A stretch of DNA of 64,000 bases from Impatiens glandulifera (taxonomy: Eukaryota > Streptophyta > Magnoliopsida > Ericales > Balsaminaceae), in contig NC_061863.1 in assembly GCF_907164915.1 (NCBI RefSeq), positions 11,424,376 through 11,488,375 of the forward strand. Reading direction: 5' to 3'. The notes beneath the pieces are model-generated. The model worked only from the letters and a program-made list of their open reading frames with translations, was not told where the DNA came from and made no database searches. Positions 46,264 through 58,137 of this stretch are shown in pieces. How positions within the stretch are numbered: the stretch's first letter is position 1; each line of letters begins with the position of its first letter. The translations under genes and the position numbers were made by a program.

Positions 46264-49200
46264 ATGGGCTGTCTTTGTTCGAAAGGATCAAACGCAATTG
46301 AATATGTAGCTAACAATGAGAATGATAAAGAATCTTACAATATTTCAACTCAAGGATTTGACCCATCAAAGAAAGGAGATAGATATGATGAATCGGTTCG
46401 AGCTCCGATTCCTATAACGAGTACAGATAGAGGTTCTGTTAAGAAGGGAAAGAACGATGATCAAAAAAGTGGTTCTGTTAGAGGTAAATCTGCATTTAGT
46501 TATCATAAAAGAAGAGCCACTTCTGATTTGGGTGCTCATGGAGGAAAAGCGGTTATTTCTAGAACGACTAGTATTCCTAGAGCCACCGAAGGTGAACAGA
46601 TTGCCGCCGGTTGGCCGTCGTGGTTAACTTCTGTTGCCGGTGAAGCTATTCAAGGATGGATTCCTCGTACTGCTGAGTCATTCGAGAAGTTTGACAAAGT
46701 TAGTATTTTTTTATATTGTTTCTATTATGTATTGTATTCAATTATTCAAAACAAATAAATAGTTGTGTTCTTGTTGTTATGTAGATTGGACAAGGAACTT
46801 ATAGTAGCGTTTACAAGGCTCGGGATTTGAACACGGGTAAGACTGTGGCGATGAAGAAAGTGCGGTTTGTGAATATGGATCCTGAAAGTGTTCGTTTTAT
46901 GGCAAGAGAAATTTATATTTTGAGAAAACTTGATCATCCTAATGTGATGAAGCTTGAAGGAATTGTTACTTCCATGGGTTCGGGGAGTTTGTATCTTGTT
47001 TTCGAATATATGGATCATGATCTTGCTGGGCTTTCGACTTCACCTAAAATCAAGTTCAGTGAATCACAGGTAAATATTTGTTTTGAAAGATTAAATGACT
47101 TAGGTTTATGTTTGATTCTCATTTAAAATGTCTTAAAATAAGATTCTTTTAAACATGGATGTTTCAGATAAAATGTTATATGAAACAACTATTTGATGGA
47201 CTAGAACACTGTCATAACCGAGGAATTCTTCATCGAGACATAAAAGGTTCAAATTTGCTGATTGATAATAAAGGTCTTCTCAAGATTGGTGATTTCGGTC
47301 TTGCAAATTTCTATCAGTCCGATCCAAAGCAGCCATTGACGAGTCGCGTTGTAACCCTTTGGTACAGAGCTCCTGAACTTCTTTTAGGTGCTACAGATTA
47401 TGGAGTTTCCATTGATCTATGGAGTGCTGGTTGCATCCTTGCAGAGCTTTTTGCTGGAAAACCCATTATGCCCGGAAGAACAGAGGTTGAACAGATGCAT
47501 AAAATCTTCAAGCTTTGTGGATCCCCTTCTAATGATTATTGGAAGAAGTCCAAGTTACCACTTGCCACCAGTTTTAAACCTCAACATCCTTATAAACGTT
47601 GTGTTGCCGATACTTTCAAGGATTTTCCTCCTTCTTCTTTGTCTTTGATTGAAGTTCTTCTTGCAATTGAACCAAAGGAAAGAGGAACTGCTACTTCTGC
47701 CCTAAATAGTGAGGTAATTTAATACTCTCTTTTTCTTACTTTAGAATTCAATAGATGCTTGGGGATTATCATTTTGAGGTCTAGATTCTTGTTTAAAACA
47801 CCTGGTTTGAAATGGGGGAACATGTTTGGTGGTGAGTTACTTTGCTAAATAATTATGAATCTTGTTTTAGGGGCAGTTTTTGTTGAAAATTTTGTGATTT
47901 GTAAATGAAAATATGCTTAGATTAAGGGGCTTATAATCCTGATATATGGGTTCTTGTTAAAATCACCTTGTTTGAAATGAGGATCATGGTGGTGGGTTGC
48001 TCTGTTAAATATTTATGAATCTTGTTCTAGGGTTCCACTAATTCTTATGAATCAACTTTAACCTTGTTGTTACTTGAACATGATATCACATAAATAGAGA
48101 TGAAAAGATGCTTGGATTAAAGGGTTTATAATTTTGAGGTCTAGATTCTTGATCAAATCACCTGGATTGAAATGGTGGTCATGTTTGGTGGTGGGTTACT
48201 TTGCTAAATATTTATGAATCTTGTTTTAGGGATTATAAATTTATCATTTGTAATATGCTATCACATAACTAGAGATGAAAAGATGCTTATAACCTTGATA
48301 TATTGGTTCTTGTTAAAATCAGTTTGTTTGAAATGAGGATCATGGTGGTGGTGGGTTGCTCTGCTAAATATTTATGAATCTTGTTTCTAGGGTTCCACCA
48401 ATTCTTATGAATCAACTTCAATCTTGTTGTTACTCGAGCCTATTACTCTCTGTGCTTTTTCCCCTATTCAATTTAGACTCCACGATCATAGTCTGAGTTT
48501 AGATGAAAAATGTCAACAAATTTATGAATATATGTCTAATCAAGTTACATTCAAGAATATTATCTCATCTAAATCAATATTTAAATGAGTTACTTCACAA
48601 AAAGAAGAGTTTTCAAATAGGTAATGTTGCATGAATTGTGGCAAAACATCCAAACAAAAACAAGTCAACTAAAGGGTTTTCGTAAGTTAATAAGAATAAT
48701 ATAACATATCGAAAGCATCTAAAGAAGTTAAAAAGTTCAAAAAGAAGCTCAAAACTAGAAATCATCTTGGAGGTTCAAATTCTTTATAGGCTCATTTCAA
48801 TCTGTCATCGAGCTTTGATCTGGCTTTTCTCGATTTACTTTTGCCATTGCTATGTTTATGAACCACTTAAATTTTTTTCATCCATTTTCGTGAATTATCA
48901 AACAAAATAAGAACATCAAATTAAATTGATATCTTGTAGTATAGTTTGAATATCTTCATTGTGTTAATCAACTTGATTTGTCTATGGCAGTTCTTCACCA
49001 CAGATCCATTGCCTTGTGATCCATCCAGTTTACCAAAATACCCTGCTAGCAAAGAATACGATGCCAAGCTTCGCGACGAAGAAGCTAGAAAGTATATCTA
49101 ATTTTGACAATGCGACAAATTATGCCTACTTTTTATTTTAAACATTATTATTATTTTTATTTGTAGGAGAAGGGCCGAGGCAAAGGCTCGTGGACCCGAA

Positions 49201-49873
49201 TCAGTAAGAGCCGGAAGAGATAATAAGGATCTTCCTACCCCTGAGTTTGTCGATGTCCCTGGACAGGCTTCTGTTCAAGTACATTATTTGTCTGAAACAT
49301 TTTTGAAAATAAAATCTTGCACAATATTTCGTGGCTAATTTGTGACTACAACAGGTACAGTCGAAGGCGAAGGGTATAAATGGAAAATACAATATGAAAG
49401 GTGACGGTTCAGTTGATCCATCTCGAGGAAATGGTAGGAATGCAATTACTTATTCAACTTCAATGGTACATCCTTCTGTTAAAACATGGACTAAGAAAGC
49501 AAACGATGATGAATACAAACGCATTGGACTACAAAGAACAACTAGTTCAAACAACCAATCTCATTTGATAAATGGAGTTGTCGAATACTCCAATAATCAT
49601 TCGAGGAAGGACGAACAAGCTTATCATCCAGATTCTTCTGTAAGTTTTTTATAATAGCCTGTTTTGGTCAATTGAGAAAAATAACTTGAAACAATGTTTT
49701 TTCTTTCTTTAAAACTATACAAGGGATATGTACAAAAGAAAAGAATTCATTTATCTGGACCATTAGTGCCTCCTGGTGGAAACATGGAAGATATGTTGAA
49801 GGAACATGAGCGACAAATTCAAGAAGCGGTTCGAAAGGCGAGGTTAGATAAGACCAAGAGCACCAATGAATGA
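46264..49873 (+). CDS. CDK-like Ser/Thr kinase with N-terminal lipidation motif (At1g54610-type)
   Basis: Seven GT-AG exons: 46264-46698, 46785-47069, 47168-47713, 48991-49091, 49167-49278, 49355-49639, 49724-49873; 637 residues. I chose the ATG at 46264 because it gives MGCLCSKG, a strong N-myristoylation plus Cys-palmitoylation motif that predicts membrane attachment. A basic, Ser-rich leader (1-140, with WPSWLTSVAGEAIQGWIPR) precedes the kinase: IGQGTYSSVY (146-155), Lys169, HRDIKGSN with Asp264, DFG Asp282, and VVTLWYRAPELLLG. The C-helix reads PESVRFMAREI instead of PSTAIRE, so it is CDK-like but not a classical cell-cycle CDK. The C-terminal half (FFTTDPLPCDPSSLPKYPAS then RRAEAKARG) is typical of the subfamily. 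Members are linked to growth and priming; the exact role is unknown. Intron 3 holds a large dimeric repeat. Confidence 0.93.
47750..48425 (+). repeat. A-B-A-B tandem repeat in intron 3 of the CDK-like gene
   Basis: Two related modules alternate. A is near 47755-47875 and 48108-48232 (GAGGTCTAGATTCTTG...GGTGGTCATGTTTGGTGGTG). B is near 47918-48060 and 48278-48422 (GATATATGGGTTCTTGTTAA...GGTTCCACYAATTCTTATGA). The period of the dimer is about 355 bp. A and B share TTATGAATCTTGTTYTAGGG. Confidence 0.85.
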
Positions 49874-50530
49874 ATAGAAAGACGAAATCAAATTGAGAAA
49901 ATAAAAACAAATGAACCGTTCTCATTTTTAGCCAGCCGAGATGATCCGTGGGATAGGGGTTTGTCGAGATGAAGTGGTTATTATGGTTAAAATGAATCGG
50001 GATTGGGGTTTGGTGGAGAAATTTGCTTGTTATTATGAAAAAAAGTTGGCAATTGAGAATGGTGTTGAGGGGGGTTTTGTACAGCCTCAGCATTGTTTTG
50101 CTGTACAGATAGGAAAGATTGCTTATAACATAGCATTATTTCTAATATTGGAAATTCTATCATTCTCTTATATTATATTTCATATTGTCACTTGTTATAG
50201 TTGAGTCATTGCCATAAAATCCAATATTCACTATAGCGATTAAGAGAAAATAGACACTATATATAAATTACTAATTTATTCAAACACAAACAAGATATAT
50301 AATTTAAAGGACATCACATTCAAATACTTAGTTATATATTAAAAATCGAGAAACTAATAACAAGTCTTATGGCTGTGGACCTCTCGGAGGCAGACAACAT
50401 AAGAAATCTTTCTCACAACATATTGGATTGCAACATCGTTTACCCCATTTCATCTCATCAGACGGAGCTCGAGGAACAAGGGCGAATCCAGGATTTTTTT
50501 TTTCACTGGGCTGAAAATTTTATAAGTATT
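49874..50530. other. 3' flank of the CDK-like gene
   Basis: Probable 3' UTR (to about 50210) and short intergenic DNA. Frames at 49941-50204 and 50369-50632 show no recognisable features. Confidence 0.6.
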
Positions 50531-50532
50531 AC

Positions 50533-51175
50533 TAGGGGTGGGTCGGTACGGTATACCTTAGTGTTTTATCTATACTTTATATCTTACTTAAAATTTCGGT
50601 ATGCAAAAAATGCATACATTTACCTAACTTGATTTCGGTATACTTTGATTTCGATATAACTTAATTTCGGTATAAAAAAATTCATACATTTATCTTACCT
50701 TAATTTCGGTATAAAAAAATTAATACATTTATCTTACCTTAATTTCGGTATACCTTAATTTTTGTACGGTATCGATATTATACCTTTGATACCTAAAAAA
50801 CATATTAACTTTAAAAAAATCAATTTCATGCATAAGGTAGAGATTGCATATATTGAATAATATTACAGTATAATTATATTTTGATATTATTCAAAAATTA
50901 TATTTCTATAATTAAATTAATATGAAATATATTTAATTATTTCCTTATAAGTATTATATATATATATATTTTAACTTATAAATACTATTTCGGTATTTCG
51001 GTATATCTCGATATAACAAAATCTTAAAAATCTCATACCTTTATCGTACTAATAAATTCGACATGGTATCATACCTTACCTTTTTTTCGGTATACCTTAA
51101 AAATTGGTATTTTCGATATATTGCGGTACGGTATTTTCGATATACCTTTAATATTGATATTTTTTTCTTTCCCTA
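50533..51175. mobile_element. hAT-like non-autonomous element
   Basis: Begins TAGGGGTGGGTCGGTACGGT and ends TTTCCCTA, flanked by AGTATTAC (50525-50532) and TGTATTAC (51176-51183), 7 of 8 identical. The subterminal parts repeat TTTCGGTATACC-like motifs many times in both orientations, as in hAT MITEs. No transposase frame. Confidence 0.7.
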
Positions 51176-51188
51176 TGTATTACACTAA

Positions 51189-51637
51189 TCTATATATATA
51201 TAATGATGCTTAATTTTTAAAGTGTCCGGATTGCCGGGTCGAGAGCTGTGGTTAATTTGGATATTTGGGTCGGATTGTGGGTTGACCCGTTTTTAAATTT
51301 AAAACGGTTAAAAATAAAATTAAAAATGCTAGAGGTATGTTTCGAACTTGCAACCTAACAAAACAAATACAACTCTTTAACCAACTAGGCTACAAAGACT
51401 TTATATTTTAAATTTAACACCAAATCTGATAAACGCGGGACATTTTAATATTAATATAAGTTCAACTTTTTAACTAACTAATATATAATGATGTTGAGTA
51501 AATAGATACTTGGTTCGGATTGTGGGTTGACCCACCCATAAACTTAAAACGGTTAAAAATAAAATTAAAAATGATATGTAATTTTTTTCACTGTTTTTTA
51601 TATTATTACTCGTGCAAATGCACAGGATAAATGCTAG
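51189..51637 (+). mobile_element. Non-autonomous Helitron, copy 2 (complete)
   Basis: 5' end TCTATATATATATAATGATG preceded by A. The 3' end ACTCGTGCAAATGCACAGGA contains the GTGC/GCAC hairpin, then ATGCTAG followed by T at 51638. These satisfy the Helitron rules (5' TC, 3' hairpin plus CTAG, insertion between A and T). The length is 449 bp. The 5' module recurs inside (near 51482), as in copy 1. A tRNA-like A-box/B-box segment is present on - (about 51402-51338). Confidence 0.8.
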
Positions 51638-51794
51638 TATGAGTAATAAGTAAACATATTAATTAAACAGTTCCAAAAATACCTTTACTAAAATAAAATA
51701 AATATACGAAACCTAATAAAATATAAGAATACTCAATTTAAAAAAATATATATTAAAACAAAATGAGAAGTTAAATTAATTAAGTTTTAAATAA

Positions 51795-52045
51795 TAAAAA
51801 ACTAAATATATAAATAAATAAATAAAATATACAAGTCTAATTAATGAATTTAGACTAATTTTTGTGTGAATGTAAATAAAAAGTAAACAAAAAATATAAA
51901 TAAGAATAAAAATACAAAATAGAAAACTAAATATATAAATAAATAAATAAAATATACAAGTCTAATTAATGAATTCCAGCCTAATTTTTGTGTGAATGTA
52001 GATAAAAAGTAAACAAAAAATATAAATAAAAAAAATACAAAATTG
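51795..52045 (+). repeat. 125-bp tandem duplication
   Basis: ACTAAATATATAAATAAATA...ATATACAAGTCTAATTAATG...TTTTTGTGTGAATGTA...AAAAAGTAAAC occurs at 51801 and again at 51926 with few changes. Confidence 0.9.
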
Positions 52046-53450
52046 TGGTAAATAAATAAACATTCAAAATTAGAATTATAAAATATTAATGCATATAAAT
52101 CATTTTAGAAGAATAAATAATATATCAATTTATTTATTTAAATACTGAACCAAATCAACTTAACTTTTCTTGTTTATTAATATTAATTTATGTTTTTTTA
52201 TAAATTTTTGAAATAGTTTAAAATTAAAAAATATAAAAAATTATTTTAACCTTATATTTATATAAATTATTATTTTAATTTTTATATTTTACCCTTCTTA
52301 TATTTATATAAATTATTATTTTAATCTTTATATTTTACCCTTTTTAAATCATTTATATTATTAATTATATTCAAATTAATAAAAATAATAATATATAATT
52401 ATTGTATAAATGTAGTTTTATAAATACTATTAAATATAATAAAAAAGAAGGTGAGGCCAGGGTTTGATCACCTGACCTCATTATAACATTTAGCTGAAAA
52501 GCTAATTGGACAAGGCTGTGTATGTTAAATATACATATATAATTTATTTTAAAAGATTTAGACTGGGCTACAGCCCAACGCAGACCTCCACGTAGCTCCG
52601 CCGTTGTCGAGGAAGAAGCGTTGGACCGGTGGTCGCCATTGCCATTGCCTCTCCCCTTGAACACATTAGAGCAATCATCACCACGAATAAAAGTTTCATG
52701 ACCAATTTTACAATGTTCTCCATATGTAATAAAATCCTAAGAACCTCTCAATTCTATACTCTATTTATATTCACATTTTTTGAACACATGTTAAGTCATA
52801 TGCATGCGATTTAACACATGTTAGAAAGGTTATGTTGAGTATAATAATACAATAAATTCAAATTTATTGATTGCTTGCATGGATGAGTGAATTATATATT
52901 AAACTAAATTTATGTATAATTTATTTATTATTTATAAATATATAATATTTAAGTGAATTTACATTATTTAATATATTTATTTTTATATAAAATAGAAAAT
53001 AAATTATTTAAAATTAATTAAAGTTAATGAAGTACAACCTAATTACATTATCTAAGTGGTCAATAATAAAATGTCTACTACACACGATAATAAAAAAAAC
53101 ATGCCCACAACAATTTAAAAATGCAATTTTTATAATAACAAACAACCTAAAACATATCCAAAATGGTCTAATTAATAATCCCTTAACAGAATAATATCCA
53201 AAATGCACCAAAATACTTCTATTCTTCTTCTTCAACATCCTTCATTCAAATTTGTTAAACATTGATTTCATTTAATTGAACACTAACTTTATTGAGTTCT
53301 TCATTTCCTTGTCTTTATCTACAAACAAAGTGTTATTTATTAATAATAAACATTTAAATGATATGAATTTGGAAGATGGAGAAGATGAATATTAACGAGG
53401 TATATGTCTTAGTCTGGTTATTGTTAACTAATTATTATGGTCCATCATTA
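52046..53450. other. AT-rich intergenic DNA
   Basis: Includes a 45-bp near-tandem repeat at 52240-52345 (TTATATTTATATAAATTATT...TTTTACCC) and a tRNA-like patch at about 52445-52515. The frames at 52371-52664 and 53014-53238 have no recognised domain. No supported gene. Confidence 0.6.
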
Positions 53451-53451
53451 G

Positions 53452-53914
53452 TGTTACGACCCTTTCAAGGGGATGTCGAGGTTCATTGAAGTCCTGACCT
53501 AATAGGGTGCTAATCTCCCTAGCCCAAAGGAGGCCCAATCATCCAAGTAAGCCCACTACAAAGAATATTTTAGAAACATTAGAGAAGACATGCCCTAGAG
53601 TAATAAATGTAATAGTTAGGTAGTAGGCCCATTAATGAGGTAGTTGGGAGAATATTATTAATGGGATAGTTGAACATTATATAATTAATATAATAGTTGG
53701 AAAATATCATTAATATAGTTGTTGTAATTAGACTTATAAATACCTTAAAGGTATTTTTTTTGTAAACACCAAGTATTCATTCAAAAGAATTCTTATTCCG
53801 AAACATTTTATCTCTCTAAGTTCTTTTTCATTGTCTAAAAAGGCTAGAATCTAAGTCAATTTAGCTTAGTGCCTCACGGGTCAAATTTCATCCCGTGCTT
53901 CAATACTTTGCACA
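53452..53914 (+). mobile_element. Possible solo LTR
   Basis: Starts TGTTACGACCC and ends TTTGCACA (TG...CA). It contains a TATA-like TATAAATACC near 53729 and CT-rich transcript-like sequence after it. There is no internal retroelement sequence and no clear 5-bp target duplication, so the limits are tentative. Confidence 0.4.
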
Positions 53915-54600
53915 TTTTTTTTCAAACCTCGTTTTCTTCTTTGCCATGATGTTTCATTTTTTCAGCCCTTGCATCCTTGAATATTGTACATAATTAACTT
54001 TTTACAGTTCCCACACCATAAAGTACCTCCAACTCTAGATATTTTACCATAGTTCATTTAATTGTCTTTGTCTCTTCCTTTAAGGGGTGACCTGTTGGCT
54101 TCCTAATCAATGGTGGATGCATTTCTTGTTCTTCCGTCACTAACCACTCATCTTGGCTCGAAATGGTTCAATATAAGAAGTTAATGAGATACAAAATCAA
54201 TTTTGATAAAGAATCCCAAAAATGTAAAATTGCTCTTTGAAATTTGAAATGTTAGAAAAATATGAGAAGAATAGTTTTTTATTTTTTAAATTTGTAAAAC
54301 GAGTTTTTGTTGAAAAGATAAAATTTCTTATTTTCGATTATTAGTAAAACCGATCTAAAATTGAATATTAGTTGAGACCAAAGATTATATATTTGGGCCT
54401 TATTATCTTTCTAACATTCATATAAAAATATAGTTTTTTTATTTGGCTTATATTTTTCTCTTCAATTGTTTGGTTGTAATTATAGATCTTCTAATTGAAT
54501 ATGGAATCTAATCTCAAATACTGTGGATGGTTTGCTTCCTTTAGATCAATAGAAAAAAAAAAGCATCAAAGAGAAGTTTGTGTTCTACTTAGATAACTAG
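53915..54600. other. Intergenic DNA
   Basis: A moderately less AT-rich stretch (53915-54170) without an open frame, then AT-rich DNA. Nothing recognised. Confidence 0.5.
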
Positions 54601-54607
54601 CTAGGTT

Positions 54608-56266
54608 CAGGGTGAGCAAACAGGTCAACTCAACCCGTATTATCTAACCTATATTCAACCCAAATTAAATTTACCCAATCCATATTAAATAATATGGATT
54701 GATATTAAATAATATAGGGGATGGGTTGGGTAACCCAAATTATTTTTTTATCTTTTCATTTAACATGTATTAAACTCATTTAACACATTTTTATCCGTTT
54801 AACACGTTTTGACATTTTAACACGTTATTCACACGTTTAATACGTTTTCACATTTTTGGCACGTTTAACACGTTTTTGACACGTTCAACACGTTTAACAC
54901 GTTTTGACATGCTTAATATATTTTTTACACATTTAACACGTTTTTGATACGATTAACACGTTTTTAACATGTTTACACATTTTCACATGTTTTTCACGTT
55001 TTTGGCACGTTTAACACATTTTTGACACGTTTAACATATTTTTCATATTTTTGACACATTTAATACGTTTTTTTCACACGTTTAATACGTTTTGACACAT
55101 TTAACACGTTTTGACACATTTTCACACATTTAACATGTTCTTCATGTTTTTGGCACGTTTAACAAATTTTTAATACATTTAACAGGTTTTTGACACGTTT
55201 AAACGTGTTAAAAACGTATTAAACATGCCAAAAACGTAAAAAACATATTAAATGTGTCAAAACGTGTTAAATATGTCAAAAATGTGTTAAACATGCAAAA
55301 AACGTAAAAGCGTGTTAAACGTATTAATAATGTGTTAAACGTGCCAAACACGTGAAAAACATATTAAACGTGTCAAAAATGTTAAGAATTTTGTTAAACA
55401 TGCAAAAAAACGTGTTAAACATGCCAAAATGTGTCAAACGTGCCAAAACGTGTTTAATTTATAAAATATTTGTTAAACATGCCAAAAACTAGTCAAAACG
55501 TGTTTAACGTGTCTAAAACGTGTTAAACATGTTAAATGTGAAAAAACATGTTTAACGTGTCAAAAACGTGTTAAACATGTTAAATGTGCAAAAACATGTT
55601 AAACGTATTAAAATGTCAAAAATGTGTTAAACGTGGCAAAAACGTGAAAAACGTGTTAAGCGTAACAAAACGTGTTAAATGTGCTAAAAATGTGTCAAAA
55701 TGTGTTAAACTTGTCAAAACGTGTTAAACATGTTAAAAACATGAAAAACGTGTTAAACATGTCAAAAACGTGTTAAACATGTCAAAAACATGAAAAACGT
55801 GTTAAACATGTCAAAAACGTGTCAAACGCGTCAAACATGCTAAAAACGTGAAATAATGTTAAACGTGTGAAAATGTGTTAAATGTGTCAAAAATGTGTTA
55901 AAGATGCCAAAAACGTAAAAAAAACGTAAAAAAACGTGTTATAAGTGTGAAAACATGTTAAATATGTCAAAAACGTGTTAAAGATGCCAAAAAGATGAAA
56001 AACATGTTAAACGTGTAAAAAATGTGTTGGACGTGTTAAACATATTTAAAACATGTTCGACTGTAATGGAGATTAACATAGTAAAAATCAAGAGAATATA
56101 TTAAAGTTGGAAGATGGTTAGTTTATATTGAATTAATAAGAGAAAATTAAATTAAATTTATATAATTTGAGTAATTTAGATAACCCTAACTTAACCCAAA
56201 TTAAACCCAACCTATATTCAATCCATACTCAACCCAAATTAATATTTTAAGTTTGGGTGAACCCTG
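54608..56266. mobile_element. Possible hAT-like element enclosing the inverted minisatellite
   Basis: CAGGGTGAGCAAACAGG at the left and (on -) CAGGGTTCACCCAAAC at the right are hAT-like ends. Next to each end lie 'aacctatattcaacccaaattaaa' phrases. I find no matching 8-bp flanks (GCTAGGTT versus TAATTTTT), so the call is weak. Confidence 0.4.
54755..56056. repeat. 1.3-kb inverted minisatellite
   Basis: From 54755 to 55200 the sequence is an irregular array of ACACGTTTAACACGTTTTTG-like units, 17-20 bp. From 55201 to about 56056 it is an array of the reverse complement (CGTGTTAAACGTGTCAAAAA). The switch is at a perfect 16-bp palindrome ACACGTTTAAACGTGT (55193-55208). The right arm is about twice as long as the left. 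Confidence 0.9.
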
Positions 56267-56269
56267 TAA

Positions 56270-57230
56270 TTTTTTTAATCATTTGAATCCTATAAGAGGG
56301 AGCCACATAAAAATTTTGTTCACATAGAACCTTAGTGATTTAGTCTTAGGTTTGCTATTACGTCCCTCTACATATATGACTGTCTTTTAGTAAGAAAACT
56401 TCTAAGTATGAATGAAATTTAATTTTTTATTTACAAGATAATAATCATTGTCACTTAAAATATATTATAAAAATCAATTTAATTTATTAATAATAATGTA
56501 AAATGAAGTTTTCTTTCATTGGCTTTAGGGCTCACATGCAATAATGGGACCATACTATTTATGGATACTGCATAAATTAATTAAAATGATTATCTTTTTC
56601 AATTTCTCCACGATGCTATAAAACGGGTATCCAATTCAATTTTGAATTTTTTTTTAATTTAAACATCGTTTCATTTTTTTTAATCAATTATATCACTTAA
56701 TTTATTAATCAAAATATTAAAATATTCTTTATTTTAAATTATTATTATTTATATTTATTTATATATTAATATTAGTTAAGTCTTTTTACTTTAAAAAAAA
56801 CATCTTCAAATATCACTTATCATTAATTTTTTGTTTCTCTTTTGATTTTTTAAATAACTTCATAAAAAACCAGACCTAAACTTAAACTAACTTACAACTT
56901 TCCTAGAAAATGAAAAAAAGAGTTTAATTTGAATAGCTTTTGCAACATTTAACTCAAACCATTATCTTTTACTTTTTTTCTTCTTGAAGCTTTGCTTTTT
57001 CATTAATTTGTTCTATTGTCTTTTATTTTAATACAACAACTATAAAAAAAAAAATAAAGAGATTTCCTTTATATCAAAATGGATAAAGAATCTCAATAAA
57101 GAGATTTTTTGTGTTCTACCTAAATTAGTATACTCATTTCATGTTCATAAAAAAACAAATTACATATCACACACCTTTTAGATATGAATGGTTGATATAG
57201 CCTAGGTTGATTAATTAGTATATATATTAT
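56270..57230. other. Intergenic DNA before the small-protein genes
   Basis: AT-rich. From about 56930 it belongs to the tandem duplication that carries the two small genes. No other gene. Confidence 0.6.
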
Positions 57231-57237
57231 AAGGTCT

Positions 57238-57246
57238 TATATAAAA
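57238..57246 (+). promoter_or_regulatory. TATA box of small gene 1
   Basis: TATATAAAA, 38 bp before the normal end of the leader. Conserved with gene 2 (60250-60258) and followed in both by GAGAGGCA. Confidence 0.65.
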
Positions 57247-57283
57247 GAGAGGCATAGAGAGAAGAAGGCAACTTACTCTTACA

Positions 57284-57630
57284 ATGGCCGAGAATCAAGC
57301 CATTCCTCCTCCGGTCATCCCTCCTCCGGCCATCCCTCCTCCACCAAACCCTCGTGTTTGTCGTCTCACTAAGTCTAACGTTACATTCTTCTTTGTGGTC
57401 TTATCCTTGACGGTCTTGATGTTAATCTTGTAAGTGCATTGCGAATTAAGACATTAAAAATTATATATGATTATACATTTGTTTTTTTTTTGCGTGTATT
57501 TTAAATGTTTTATTAGACACGTAATATTATTTTCCTTATAATTGATCAAATTATCATGTTTTACAGGATCTTCTTCACCTGCTTTTCCAATTCATTGGGA
57601 TCTATCTTTCGTGGTCGTACTAAGTTTTAG
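57284..57630 (+). CDS. Small proline-rich membrane protein, copy 1 (unknown function)
   Basis: Two exons, 57284-57429 and 57567-57630; 69 residues. MAENQAIPPPVIPPPAIPPP is a Pro-rich head with three IPPP-type repeats. A basic RVCRLTKSN stretch follows, then a hydrophobic run (about 38-55, FFFVVLSLTVLMLIL then IFFTCF) that should span a membrane. The tail is short and basic, ending RGRTKF. The GT-AG intron lies at the same place as in copy 2, with the split Leu codon TT|G. Shared TATA, start context (MAENQ) and splice sites support a real gene. It resembles the N-terminal part of plant NHL/LEA-hydroxyproline-rich proteins in plan only; I do not recognise the family. Confidence 0.7.
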
Positions 57631-58028
57631 ATTGCTCTAACATGTTTTTGCCTTTTTTATGATGCTAGTGTTTTTTATTGGTTACTTAATTAATCGTTTG
57701 TAAGTTGTTTGAATATTATAACTATTTCTTTTTTCGTGATTTGAATTGATGAAAAATTGTTATCAAGAAATTACATTAGCCAACTCAAAACCCTAAAAAT
57801 ACTCTTTAACATGACACTTTCACTCTAATTAAAGTTTAAGTTATATAGAACACAAATATTATAAATTTAGACCAAAAAAAAAATTAATGTATCCAAACTA
57901 GCCTTCAACAATATCAACTTCATGGATTTTTTTTTTGTAATTTTAGTCGACATTTACTATATAAATGTTAGATCTACTTATTTTATTTTTTATTTCTAAA
58001 AAAAATCAAATATAAGTGAAAAATAATT

Positions 58029-58137
<109 letters not shown>

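Noticed and set aside
53014..53238. 74-residue - strand frame
   Set aside because: It lies in AT-rich DNA with a low-complexity hydrophobic translation and no recognised family.
54755..56056. CRISPR array
   Set aside because: This is a plant genome, the units are contiguous with no unique spacers, and the orientation flips in the middle.
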